Shown: positions 1 through 8,092 of the stretch, piece after piece
How positions within the stretch are numbered: the stretch's first letter is position 1
Layout of the letters: each line of letters opens with the position of its first letter
Source: Shinella sp. PSBB067
GTDB lineage: Bacteria; Pseudomonadota; Alphaproteobacteria; Rhizobiales; Rhizobiaceae
Direction: 5' to 3'
NCBI RefSeq assembly: GCF_016839145.1
Contig: NZ_CP069303.1
Location: 2,666,001-2,730,000, forward strand
DNA: 64,000 nucleotides
Notes under the pieces: model-generated
The model's database searches: none
What the model was told of the DNA's origin: nothing
The model's input: only the letters and a program-made list of their open reading frames with translations
Position numbers and translations under genes: made by a program

Positions 1-703
1 TCCCGAATTCACCATGATGGAATGCTACTGGGCCTATGCCGACTACGAGGACATCATGGACCTCGTGGAACGCCTCTTCGCCGAGCTTGCGGTGAAGATC
101 CACGGCTCGACGGAATTTGCCTATGGCGACAAGGAACTTTCCTTCAAGGGCCCGTTCAGGCGCGTGCCGATGCCCGATGCCGTAAAGGAAGCAACCGGCC
201 TCGACTTCCTCGCCATGAAGAGCGACGAGGAAGCCCGCGCCGCCGCGAAGGCCGCCGGCTTCGAGGTGGAGAAGGACTGGACCTGGGGCGAATGCCTTGC
301 CTTCATCTTCGAGGAGAAGGTCGAGCCGACGCTGATCCAGCCGAGCCACGTCACGCATTTCCCGAAGGACATCTCGCCCTTCGCCAAGGAAGTGCCGGGC
401 GAGCCGCGCCTCGTCGAGCGTTTCGAGACCTATTGCAACACCTGGGAACTCGGCAACGCCTTCTCCGAGCTCAACGACCCGGAAGAGCAGCGCGCCCGCA
501 TGGTCGAGCAGCTCGAACAGGCTCATGCCCGCGGCGAGAAGGCCAAGCAGCTCGATGACGAATTCCTCGACGCCATCGACCAGGGCATGCCCCCCGCCGG
601 CGGCCTCGGCATCGGCGTCGACCGCCTGATCATGCTCTTGACGAACGCCCCGTCGATCCGCGACGTCATCCTCTTCCCGGCACGCCGGGCGAAGGCGGAC
701 TGA
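1..703 (+). CDS. lysS: Lysyl-tRNA synthetase, class II, C-terminal part (5' end outside window)
   Basis: Charges tRNA-Lys with lysine in the cytoplasm, using ATP. The window opens inside the gene; the frame is open from base 2 and shows about 233 C-terminal residues. The first visible residues, [15 protein letters not shown], are motif 2 of the class II lysyl enzymes, and [15 protein letters not shown] near the end is motif 3 with its ATP-binding arginine. The C-terminus [10 protein letters not shown] is usual for the family. The N-terminal OB-fold anticodon-binding domain and motif 1 are missing only because of the window edge. A hairpin terminator follows about 100 bases downstream. Confidence 0.96.
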   Translation, partial: PEFTMMECYWAYADYEDIMDLVERLFAELAVKIHGSTEFAYGDKELSFKGPFRRVPMPDAVKEATGLDFLAMKSDEEARAAAKAAGFEVEKDWTWGECLAFIFEEKVEPTLIQPSHVTHFPKDISPFAKEVPGEPRLVERFETYCNTWELGNAFSELNDPEEQRARMVEQLEQAHARGEKAKQLDDEFLDAIDQGMPPAGGLGIGVDRLIMLLTNAPSIRDVILFPARRAKAD

Positions 704-740
704 CACGCTTCGTTGCGGTGGCAGGAAGCACCGCTTCCCC

Positions 741-775
741 TCCGTCGTGGTCGGGCTCGACCCGAGGATGACGCG
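741..775. repeat. Dispersed intergenic palindrome, copy 1
   Basis: The core TCGGGCTCGACCCGA is an imperfect palindrome followed by GGATGACG. A related sequence in inverted orientation (CGTCATCCTCGG, then GAGCCGAGGATCC) lies at 26369-26453. I infer a dispersed intergenic repeat of the kind common in rhizobial genomes. It lies between the lysS stop codon and the lysS terminator. Confidence 0.5.
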
Positions 776-804
776 GGTGCGGAGATAGCCGTCAAGTAAA
801 GATC

Positions 805-836
805 AAAGCCCCCTCATCCAGGATGACGGGGCTTTT
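805..836 (+). terminator. Rho-independent terminator of lysS
   Basis: AAAGCCCC (805-812) pairs with GGGGCTTT (828-835) across a 15-base loop and runs into a T-rich tail. It sits between lysS and the convergent gbcB stop codon at 844. Read from the minus strand the stem also has a partial A/T flank, so it may stop gbcB transcripts as well. Confidence 0.75.
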
Positions 837-843
837 CCTTGCC

Positions 844-1947
844 TCACGCCTCGATGGAGACATCCCCGATGGGCCGCGAGCAGCAGGCGAGGATATAGCC
901 TTCCGCGATCTCGTCGTCGAGAATACCGCCATTGTGGCGCATCTCCACCTCGCCAGAGACCTTCATCACCCGGCAGGTGCCACAAAGCCCGCCCTCGCAG
1001 GCCGCGCCGATGCGCACACCGGCGGCGCGGGCCGTCTGCAGGATCGTCTGGCCGGGCGGGCACTTGCCCTCCTTGCCGGCCATGGTGAAGCTGACGGTGG
1101 CGACGGCGTCGGCATCGACCTCCTGCTCGCCGGCGCCGGCACGTATGGCGATTTCCTCCGGCGCGGGGGCGCTCGACGGCTGGAAGCTCTCCTCGTGATA
1201 GCGGTCCATGTTGAAGCCGCAGACCTTCAGCATGTCGCGCACACCGCGCATGAACGGTTCCGGACCGCAGCAGAAGACAGTGCGGTCCCGGAAATCCGGG
1301 GCGAGCAGCGAAAGGCGCGCCGCGTCGATGCGGCCGCGAAGGCCATGCCAGCCGTCGCGCGGATTGTGGCCCTCGACGACGAAGCCGAGCGCAAGGTTCG
1401 GCATCTGGGCGGCAAGACATTCGAGCTCGCCCTTGAACAGCAGGTCCTCCGGCTTGCGCGCGCAGGTGACGAAGGCGACGTCGGACTGCGGCGCGCAATC
1501 GGCCATCCAGCGCGTCATCGACATCATCGGCGTGACGCCCGAGCCGGCGGAGATGAAGAGATACTTCTCCGCGGGATAACGGACGAAGGAGAAGTCGCCG
1601 AGCGGCCCGAAGGCCTTCAGCTTCATGCCGGGGCGCAGGTTGTCGAACATCCAGCGCGTGCCGATGGAGTTCTTCTGCGCCTTCACCGTCACCGCGACCG
1701 AGAACGGGCGCGATGGCGAGGAGGACAGCGTGTAGGTGCGCATGACCGGCTCGTCCTCCGACACCGGCAGCTCCAGCGTGACGAACTGGCCCGGCAGATA
1801 CCGGAACCAGTTCTTCTGGTCGGAGCTGAAGGTGAAGGTCATCACATCAGCCGTTTCCACGGTGACGGCGATGCACTCCAGCAGGTTGTGGCGGTCGTGC
1901 CAGGGATTGAGTTCGTCGAAATGGTGGAAATGGCTGACGACCGTCAT
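844..1947 (-). CDS. gbcB: Betaine demethylase reductase subunit (ferredoxin-NADH reductase, GbcB-like)
   Basis: Passes electrons from NAD(P)H to the Rieske oxygenase encoded immediately upstream. The 367 residues show an FAD-binding reductase domain (RTYTLSSSP at about 70-78), an NAD-binding domain (FISAGSGVTPMM at 131-142 and CCGPEPF near 227) and a C-terminal plant-type 2Fe-2S domain with ligands C317, C322, C325 and C355 or C356. This is the architecture of GbcB and of the hybrid-cluster-protein reductase Hcr; the linkage to a GbcA-type oxygenase favours GbcB. It starts one base after the gbcA stop, so the two are almost certainly co-translated. The partner substrate (glycine betaine or proline betaine) cannot be settled from this subunit. 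Confidence 0.88.
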   Translation of the reverse strand: MTVVSHFHHFDELNPWHDRHNLLECIAVTVETADVMTFTFSSDQKNWFRYLPGQFVTLELPVSEDEPVMRTYTLSSSPSRPFSVAVTVKAQKNSIGTRWMFDNLRPGMKLKAFGPLGDFSFVRYPAEKYLFISAGSGVTPMMSMTRWMADCAPQSDVAFVTCARKPEDLLFKGELECLAAQMPNLALGFVVEGHNPRDGWHGLRGRIDAARLSLLAPDFRDRTVFCCGPEPFMRGVRDMLKVCGFNMDRYHEESFQPSSAPAPEEIAIRAGAGEQEVDADAVATVSFTMAGKEGKCPPGQTILQTARAAGVRIGAACEGGLCGTCRVMKVSGEVEMRHNGGILDDEIAEGYILACCSRPIGDVSIEA

Positions 1948-1948
1948 G

Positions 1949-3193
1949 TCACGCGACCTTGGTAAGCGGCTTCTTGGCGCCGTCGAGCCGCTCGATCATG
2001 AAGTTCGAATACCATTCGACGAACTGCATGACGCCGCCCTCGTCCTCGGCCGAGTAGGGGCCGGGCTGGTAGGCGGGCGAGCGGATGCCGAAGGCATTTT
2101 CCTCGACGATCCGGCGGTCCTGGTCGTTGGTCTCGGTCCAGACATGGGTGAGCTCGTCGAGACGGTAGTCGACGCCCTCGACCGCATCCTTGTTGACGAG
2201 CCACTTCGTCGTGACCTGCGTCAGTTCCGGGCCGAGCGGCAGCACGCGGAAGGTGATGGCGTGGTCGGCGAGGACGTGGTTCCACGTCGTCGGATAGTGG
2301 AAGAGCAGCAGCGTGCCGACATGGCTTTCCAGCATGTCGTTGGAGAGCGGGCGCTGCACCGCGCGCGCGCCGGACATGGTGTAGCTCTCGGCATCCTGGA
2401 TGAGCGGCATGCGGGCGGCGCGGAACTGGCCGGTCGGCGAGATGCGGAATTCGCTCGGCAGGCCCGCGGCCTCGCACTTCGCCCAATGCGCGGCGATGAC
2501 CGGATCGTCCTTCGCCCCTTGCACGCCGGTCGCGCTCGGCGCTTCCGGATAGGTGCGGCAGAGCTCCGGGTGGTTTGCGGCGCAGTGGTAGCACTCGCGG
2601 TTGTTCTCCCAGACGAGCTTCCAGTTGCCCTTCTCGATGATCGTGCTCTCGAAGGCGACCTTCGTCTCGCCGAGGCGGTGGCGGGCGAGATAAGGCTCGG
2701 CCGTCGAACGGAAGGCGGAAAAGTCGGGCGCCTCGTCGGCGAGGCAGATGAAGATGTAGCCGCCGACGGTCTCGCAGTGGATCTGCTTCAAGCTGTGCTG
2801 CGTCTTGTCGAAATCCTCCGCCATGTGGCGGGCAAAGAGCAGAGAGCCGTCGAGCTCGTAGGTCCACTGGTGGTAGGGACAGACGAGCTTGGCCGAAGTG
2901 CCCTTGTGCTGCGTGCACACGCGCGAACCGCGATGGCGGCAGGAATTGTGCAGCGCGCGGACGGTGCCCGAACGGTCGCGGGTGATGACGACGGGATAAT
3001 CGCCGACCTGCACGGTGAAGAAGTTGCCGGCCTTCGGGATCTCGCAGTCATGGCCGATGAACAGCCAGTCGCGATACCAGATCGTCTCGAGGTCGAGCTT
3101 GTAATGGTCGGGGTCGATATAGAAGGCCTGCTCGAGGCTGTAGCCCTCGCGCCGGTTCTTGAGCTTGCGGAGCACGTCGCTGCTGATGTCCAT
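1949..3193 (-). CDS. gbcA: Rieske oxygenase, glycine betaine / proline betaine N-demethylase (GbcA/Stc2-like)
   Basis: Predicted to remove one N-methyl group from a betaine using O2, releasing formaldehyde. The 414 residues carry the Rieske motif C85-x-H87 and C105-x2-H108 and the mononuclear iron motif NNRECYHCAANH with H203, H208 and the bridging acid E200. An acid in the C-terminal TNDQDRR segment is the likely third iron ligand. Length and motifs fit both glycine betaine monooxygenase GbcA and rhizobial stachydrine demethylase Stc2, which belong to one family, so the substrate is open. The ATG at 3193 has GAGG about 8 bases upstream. The gene is the first of a two-gene operon whose leader contains a cobalamin riboswitch. 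Confidence 0.87.
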   Translation of the reverse strand: MDISSDVLRKLKNRREGYSLEQAFYIDPDHYKLDLETIWYRDWLFIGHDCEIPKAGNFFTVQVGDYPVVITRDRSGTVRALHNSCRHRGSRVCTQHKGTSAKLVCPYHQWTYELDGSLLFARHMAEDFDKTQHSLKQIHCETVGGYIFICLADEAPDFSAFRSTAEPYLARHRLGETKVAFESTIIEKGNWKLVWENNRECYHCAANHPELCRTYPEAPSATGVQGAKDDPVIAAHWAKCEAAGLPSEFRISPTGQFRAARMPLIQDAESYTMSGARAVQRPLSNDMLESHVGTLLLFHYPTTWNHVLADHAITFRVLPLGPELTQVTTKWLVNKDAVEGVDYRLDELTHVWTETNDQDRRIVEENAFGIRSPAYQPGPYSAEDEGGVMQFVEWYSNFMIERLDGAKKPLTKVA

Positions 3194-3310
3194 GGCGGAT
3201 CCTCAACTAATCCAGATTTGGGCCGAGGCGCGCGGGAGGAGACGGCATCCGGGCGGAAGACCGCACGGGCTGCACGCTTCCCGGCCGCCCGCCGCAGCCA
3301 GTCACGATCG

Positions 3311-3536
3311 TTTCTCCAGGCTGGTTTCCGGGCTGAGGAGCGTCCTGCCGGGCCGTTCCCTTTTCGAAGCCGGACGGCTTCAAGGGTCGTGCCTTGCCTG
3401 ACCGGTGCAGCGCCTTCCCAGACCTCCCGTCCAGTGGCCGCTGCTGCACCTTGCTCCAACACCGTTGCGGGGGCAGCGCCGGACTTCAACCGGCTTCCCA
3501 ATTCTCCACCCCCCTGCGGGGGCAGCACCTTGAGTG
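3311..3536 (-). promoter_or_regulatory. Cobalamin (B12) riboswitch in the gbcA-gbcB leader
   Basis: Read on the minus strand, the segment has the conserved elements of the adenosylcobalamin aptamer in the right order: GGTGCTGCCCCC at the 5' side, GGGAAGCCGG then GTCCGGCGCTGCCCCCGCAA with ACGGT, CCACTG, TGGGAAGGCG, and finally the B12 box AGCCCGGAAACCAGCC at 3334-3319. The order, spacing and sequence make chance unlikely. The B12 box ends about 125 bases before the gbcA start. The stretch between them has a possible stem (GGCTGC with GCAGCC) that could form the expression platform. No U-tract follows it, so control at ribosome binding seems likelier than termination. Riboswitches of this class usually turn expression off when cobalamin is present. 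Confidence 0.92.
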
Positions 3537-3565
3537 TCTCCATCTAACCGCAAGCGCGGCGGCGC

Positions 3566-3588
3566 GGCATGTCGGAAAACGACATGCC
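3566..3588. promoter_or_regulatory. Perfect 9-bp inverted repeat, candidate operator of the gbcA promoter
   Basis: GGCATGTCG (3566-3574) and CGACATGCC (3580-3588) are perfect inverted copies separated by five bases. On the minus strand the repeat lies about 30 bases before the 5' end of the riboswitch aptamer, where a -35 region would be, with a TTAGAT-like -10 near 3545. This fits an activator site, for example for a betaine-responsive regulator; that identity is inference. The remaining gene-free bases, 3589-3845, are richer in A+T than the coding regions and probably hold the promoter of the plus-strand gene at 3846; I see no further gene in them. Confidence 0.55.
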
Positions 3589-3845
3589 ATTCTGATTTGA
3601 CGACAGTCAAGACGGAGCATGGAGCACAGATAGAATCCGGTTTTCTCCACTTAACTCAACTACATATGCCGATTTTCACGGCAAGCCGCCCATTCTTTCG
3701 GCACGCCCGCATCCGCGATCAGTCTCTTGTCATATTGCGACCATGATTGTGACGCGCAAAAGAAGGCAGCCGCACGGAAAGGAATGCTTAACGACGTTTT
3801 CATAAGCTTTCCGGCAATCCGGGCGCGAGGACGGGGTGTCGAAGC

Positions 3846-4451
3846 GTGCAGCAGACGAAATTCCGATACTACGACGCCGTGGCGTTCAAGCGCGCGAACC
3901 CGCCGCGCTCCGCCGTTCATACGGAATTCCTGCGCACCGGCCGCATCGAGCGCAATTTTGGCTGGAGCCCGAACGAGAAGCGCTATCTCAGCTACCAGGA
4001 GGTGGCCGAGCGGACGGGCCGCAAGCTGGAGCGGGCGGGCAACGTCACCCACGAGCGCATCAACGGCTTCCACCGATCGATCCAGTTCCCGAAGCTGATC
4101 TTCCACCGCACGCTCGCCGGGACGCCGCATCTCGGCTACTGCCACATCACGGTCGCCAATTCGCGCTTTGCGGAGTTCGACAATGTGCAATGGGCCTTCT
4201 ACATGGCCAATTTCCTGGCCGAGATCGGCGACGGGGAACAGTTTTTCGCCGGCATTTCGCAAAAGCCGGGACGCATGTATTTCGCCGTCGCCATCGCGCC
4301 GGCGGAAGATGAAGGGCGCCTGACGATCGACCGGACGGTGCGCGGCAACGGCGTCATCTTCCGCACGGACGACCCGAAGCTCGCCATGAAGAACGTGCTG
4401 ATGCTCGGTGCGCGCAACGAAACCCTGCGCAGGGCCATCGAGGCGCTCTGA
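3846..4451 (+). CDS. Conserved hypothetical protein, possibly DUF6656 family
   Basis: A 201-residue soluble protein with no signal peptide or membrane segment. I do not recognise a characterised function; the length and the N-terminal MQQTKFRYYDAV are reminiscent of the rhizobial DUF6656 family, a tentative match from memory. It has a central HLGYCHITVANSRF segment and a C-terminal half rich in short strands. Upstream lies the gbcA regulatory region on the other strand, so it probably has its own promoter. It converges with the GGDEF gene, whose stop codon is 8 bases beyond its own. Confidence 0.72.
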   Translation: MQQTKFRYYDAVAFKRANPPRSAVHTEFLRTGRIERNFGWSPNEKRYLSYQEVAERTGRKLERAGNVTHERINGFHRSIQFPKLIFHRTLAGTPHLGYCHITVANSRFAEFDNVQWAFYMANFLAEIGDGEQFFAGISQKPGRMYFAVAIAPAEDEGRLTIDRTVRGNGVIFRTDDPKLAMKNVLMLGARNETLRRAIEAL

Positions 4452-4458
4452 CGCGGGC

Positions 4459-5523
4459 TCACGAAGCCTTGTAGAGCATCCACTCCTTGCCGGCCGGCAC
4501 CTCGTCGCCGCGGCCGTAGACGACGATCTGGTCGCCCCCCGCCGCCTTCGCCTCCGCCAGCGCCCGTTCGCAGGCGGACGAAAGGTCGAGCGCGCTGTCG
4601 GCCCGGTCCGTCATGCACACGCCGGTGGAAAGCGTGAGATTGCCGAGATTGCGGCCGGTGCGCGGATCGCGCAGCGGCACCGCCTGGAAGGCCGCGCGCA
4701 GGAGATCGACAAGGCGCGTTACCTCGCCCTCGTCCGCGGTGTTGAACAGGAAACCGAAACGCAGGCCGTCGAAGCGCACGGCAAGGTCCTGCGCCGGGAA
4801 GGCCTGGCGGATGAGGCCGCCATAGAAGGTGACGAGATGGTCCGACAGCGCCTCGATCTGGCCGGGCGAGAACCGCCGCTCGGCATCGACCTCCGCAATC
4901 GCCACGCCGCACAGCAGCGGCATCTGCGGATTGGCGTAGACACGGGCGAGCGCCTTGTTGAAGGCGCGGCGGTTGCCGAGCCTGGTCGGCGGGTCGATGA
5001 ACTTCGTCGCCTCGAACTCCACCATCTCCTTCTGGATGCTTTCCATGGCGGCGGTCTGCGCCGCGACCTTCTCCGCCATTTCCGCCGCATGGTTGACGCG
5101 CTGCTCGGTTGCCCGCTGCAGCGCCTCGAGCGAGCTGCCGAGCGCGCCTTCACCAAGGCCTCCGGCATCGCGGATGACCTGCGAGGCCTCGCCGATCAGG
5201 CGGCCATAGTCGTTGAGCGAGGAGCGCTCCTGGCTGAGCAGGTGCATGAAGTTGCTCATCTCGCTGCTGAGCGCGCCCGCCGAACGCTGCAGCACGCTCG
5301 CCTCGTGCTGGTGGGGCAGGTACTTGCGGCCGAGTTCGTCGAGGGCGGCCTGCGACTTGTATTTGCCGAGCGCGATGAAGTCGCGCACGAGATCCGGATT
5401 GCTGCCGGCATAGGCCTCGTAAACCAGTTCGTAATTGCGCGGCAGGCCGTCAATGCCCATCTGCTTCATCGCCATCGCGATCCGCAAGGCGATGTCGGTT
5501 TTCGAGGATTTCCTGTGAGTCAT
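4459..5523 (-). CDS. GGDEF-domain protein with degenerate active site
   Basis: The 354-residue protein has an N-terminal helical region (about 1-170) and a C-terminal GGDEF fold starting at DPPTRLGNRRAF (178-188). The signature is degenerate: the canonical R-x-G-G-D-E-F is R250-F-D-G-L-R-F256, so both metal- and GTP-binding acids are lost. It is therefore unlikely to make cyclic di-GMP and more likely acts as a sensor or binding partner. No transmembrane segment is evident. It is divergent from the tsaC-like gene at 5675, with about 150 bases between them for promoters. Confidence 0.85.
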   Translation of the reverse strand: MTHRKSSKTDIALRIAMAMKQMGIDGLPRNYELVYEAYAGSNPDLVRDFIALGKYKSQAALDELGRKYLPHQHEASVLQRSAGALSSEMSNFMHLLSQERSSLNDYGRLIGEASQVIRDAGGLGEGALGSSLEALQRATEQRVNHAAEMAEKVAAQTAAMESIQKEMVEFEATKFIDPPTRLGNRRAFNKALARVYANPQMPLLCGVAIAEVDAERRFSPGQIEALSDHLVTFYGGLIRQAFPAQDLAVRFDGLRFGFLFNTADEGEVTRLVDLLRAAFQAVPLRDPRTGRNLGNLTLSTGVCMTDRADSALDLSSACERALAEAKAAGGDQIVVYGRGDEVPAGKEWMLYKAS

Positions 5524-5674
5524 GATGGGGACCTGCGTGCGGGACTGTTGGCCCCCGTATAACAGGCGGCTCTTTCGGCCCCTCTAACCCGGTCGCTCGA
5601 ATTTTAGGCAACCGCGCGGTCTTGGCAGCCACGGCCAAAGCCCTGTAAAGGAAGCAGAAAGACGGAAGGACGAC

Positions 5675-6649
5675 ATGGCGGATATCGTGGATACCCGGAC
5701 GGATGGCGAGGCCGCGCTGGCGCGCGCCGTGGAGACCCTCGCGCGCGGCGTGCCCGTCGCCATTCCCACCGAGACGGTCTATGGGCTTGCCGCCGACGCC
5801 ACCGATCCGCTGGCCATAACCCGCATCTATGAAATGAAGGGCCGGCCGCGCTTCAATCCGCTGATCTGCCACATGGCCGATCTTGCCATGGCGGAAAGGC
5901 ACGCGGTCTTCGACCCGCTGTCACGCCGGATTGCCGAGGCCTTCTGGCCCGGCCCGCTGACGCTGATCGTGCCGGTCCGCCCGGAAAGTCCCATCCATCC
6001 GCTGGCACGCGCCGGCCTCGACACGGTCGGCATCCGCGTGCCGACCGGCATCGCAGGCCGCCTGATCGCCGCCTTCGGCCGGCCGCTCGCAGCCCCCAGC
6101 GCCAACACCTCCGGCCGCATCAGCCCCACCACCGCCCGCCATGTCGCCGAGGATTTCGGTGACCGGCTGGAACTGGTGCTCGACGGCGGCCCCACGACCG
6201 TCGGCCTCGAATCCACGATCCTCAAGGTCGAGGGGGAGACGATCCGGCTCTTGCGGCCCGGCGGGCTCGACGCCGCAGACGTCGAGCGCGTCATCGGCCG
6301 CCCGGTCACGCGCGGCGACAAGGCGGGTGCGACGATCGAGGCGCCCGGCATGCTGGCCTCGCACTATGCGCCCGACGCCCCGGTGCGCCTCGATGCCGGC
6401 GACGTGAAACCCGGTGAGGCGCTGATCCGTTTCGGCGGCACGCCGCTTCCCGGAGAAGATAAGGCCGCGCTGGTGCTCGACCTCAGCCCCAGCGGCAACC
6501 TTGCCGAAGCGGCCGCCAATCTCTTCGGCTACATGAAGACGGCGGATGCGGCGGGCGCGCGCTCCATCGCCTTTTCGCCGATCCCCACGACCGGCCTCGG
6601 CGAGGCGATCAACGACCGCTTGCGACGCGCGGCCGCCCCCCGTAGCTAG
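5675..6649 (+). CDS. tsaC: Threonylcarbamoyl-AMP synthase, Sua5/YrdC/YwlC type
   Basis: Makes L-threonylcarbamoyladenylate from threonine, bicarbonate and ATP for the t6A37 modification of tRNAs reading ANN codons. The 324-residue length indicates the long Sua5 form: an N-terminal YrdC domain (about 15-200; PTETVYGLAADATD, KGRPRFNPLICHM and SANTSGRISPT) joined to a C-terminal Sua5 domain (about 210-320). The ATG has GGAAGG in front of it. The FAD oxidase gene follows after 12 bases on the same strand, so the two probably share a transcript. Confidence 0.95.
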   Translation: MADIVDTRTDGEAALARAVETLARGVPVAIPTETVYGLAADATDPLAITRIYEMKGRPRFNPLICHMADLAMAERHAVFDPLSRRIAEAFWPGPLTLIVPVRPESPIHPLARAGLDTVGIRVPTGIAGRLIAAFGRPLAAPSANTSGRISPTTARHVAEDFGDRLELVLDGGPTTVGLESTILKVEGETIRLLRPGGLDAADVERVIGRPVTRGDKAGATIEAPGMLASHYAPDAPVRLDAGDVKPGEALIRFGGTPLPGEDKAALVLDLSPSGNLAEAAANLFGYMKTADAAGARSIAFSPIPTTGLGEAINDRLRRAAAPRS

Positions 6650-6661
6650 GAGAAACGCGCG

Positions 6662-8092
6662 ATGGTCCAGGCGACGCTCACCCCCGATCTCATCGCCCGC
6701 TTCGCGGACATCACCGGCCCCGGATATGCCCTCGCCGACGACAGGGACATCGCCCCCTATCTCGTCGAGAGCCGCGGGCTCTACCACGGCACCTCTCCGC
6801 TGGTGCTGCGGCCCGGCTCGGTGAAGGAGGTCTCGGCGATCCTGGCGCTCGCCACGGAAACGCGCACCGCGATCGTGCCGCAGGGCGGCAATACCGGCCA
6901 TGTCGGCGGCAGCGTGCCGCGCGAGGGGGCGGCGGATGTCGTGCTTTCGCTCTCCCGCCTCAACCGCATCCGCGACGTCGACCCGGTCGGCAACGTGATC
7001 GTCGCGGACGGCGGCTGCGTCCTTGCGGACATCCATAAGGCGGCCGAAGCCGTCGACCGGCTCTTCCCGCTGTCGCTCGGCTCGGAGGGCTCCTGCCAGA
7101 TCGGCGGCAACCTTTCCACCAATGCCGGCGGCACCGCGGTGCTCGCATACGGCAACATGCGCCATCTGTGCCTCGGCCTGGAGGTGGTGCTGCCGACCGG
7201 CGAAATCTGGAACGGCCTGCGCCGGCTGAAGAAGGACAATACCGGCTACGACCTGCGCGACCTCTTCATCGGCGCGGAAGGCACGCTCGGCGTCATCACC
7301 GGGGCGGTGCTGAAGCTCTTTCCCCGTCCGCTCGGCCACGAGGTCGCCTTTGCCGGCCTGAAATCGGTGAAGGACGCGCTCGCCCTTTTCGAACGCGCCT
7401 CCAGCCGCTGCGGCACGGCGCTCACGGGCTTCGAGCTGATGCCGCGCCTCGGCGTCGATTTCACCACGCGAAACATTCCGGGCGTGCGCGATCCGCTGGC
7501 CACCCGGCACGACTGGTACGTGCTGGTCGACATCTCGACCTCCGACGCCGCCGAAACGGCGACACGGATGATGGAGGCGCTGCTCGCCGAAGGCATCGAG
7601 GCCGGGCTGGTGGAAAATGCCGTCATCGCCGCAAGCGGGGAACAGCGAAAGGCCCTGTGGCACATGCGCGAGAGCATGTCGCCGGCGCAGAAGCCCGAGG
7701 GCGGATCGATCAAGCACGACGTCTCCGTGCCCGTCTCCTCCATTCCGGATTTCATGGCGGAAGCGGATGCGGCGGTGATGGCGGCGATCCCCGGCGCGCG
7801 CATCTGCTCCTTCGGCCACATGGGCGACGGCAACATCCACTACAACATCTCGCAGCCCGTCGGCGCCGACAAGGAGGCGTTCCTTGCCCGCTGGCGCGAG
7901 ATCAACCATCTCGTCCACGCCATCGTGCTGAAATACGGCGGCTCGATTTCCGCCGAGCACGGCATCGGGCAGTTGAAGCGCGACGAGCTTGCCGCCGTGC
8001 GCGAGCCGATCGAGATGGACCTGATGCGGAGGGTCAAGCGCGCTTTCGACCCCGCAGGGATCATGAATCCCGGCAAGGTCGTCGCCGGTTGA
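6662..8092 (+). CDS. FAD-linked 2-hydroxyacid dehydrogenase (GlcD / D-2-hydroxyglutarate dehydrogenase family)
   Basis: A 476-residue FAD-binding type 4 (PCMH) oxidoreductase that likely oxidises a D-2-hydroxyacid such as D-2-hydroxyglutarate or D-lactate. The FAD domain shows PQGGNTGHVGG (about 78-88) and GSEGSCQIGGNLSTNAGG near 140-157. The C-terminal catalytic domain carries the GHMGDGNIHYN metal-binding motif and the ending AEHGIGQLKRDEL, both usual for this family. It lies 12 bases after the tsaC-like gene and converges with the DUF1217 gene, whose stop begins at the next base. The exact substrate is unknown. Confidence 0.88.
   Translation: MVQATLTPDLIARFADITGPGYALADDRDIAPYLVESRGLYHGTSPLVLRPGSVKEVSAILALATETRTAIVPQGGNTGHVGGSVPREGAADVVLSLSRLNRIRDVDPVGNVIVADGGCVLADIHKAAEAVDRLFPLSLGSEGSCQIGGNLSTNAGGTAVLAYGNMRHLCLGLEVVLPTGEIWNGLRRLKKDNTGYDLRDLFIGAEGTLGVITGAVLKLFPRPLGHEVAFAGLKSVKDALALFERASSRCGTALTGFELMPRLGVDFTTRNIPGVRDPLATRHDWYVLVDISTSDAAETATRMMEALLAEGIEAGLVENAVIAASGEQRKALWHMRESMSPAQKPEGGSIKHDVSVPVSSIPDFMAEADAAVMAAIPGARICSFGHMGDGNIHYNISQPVGADKEAFLARWREINHLVHAIVLKYGGSISAEHGIGQLKRDELAAVREPIEMDLMRRVKRAFDPAGIMNPGKVVAG

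Noticed and set aside
823..3547. Long plus-strand open frames opposite gbcA and gbcB
   Set aside because: Their translations are Arg/Ala/Gly-rich without domains, and the minus-strand frames carry intact Rieske and 2Fe-2S motifs. High GC produces such antisense frames.
5921..7960. 679-codon minus-strand open frame
   Set aside because: It lies opposite the tsaC-like and GlcD-like genes, both with clear motifs; its own translation has no recognisable domain.
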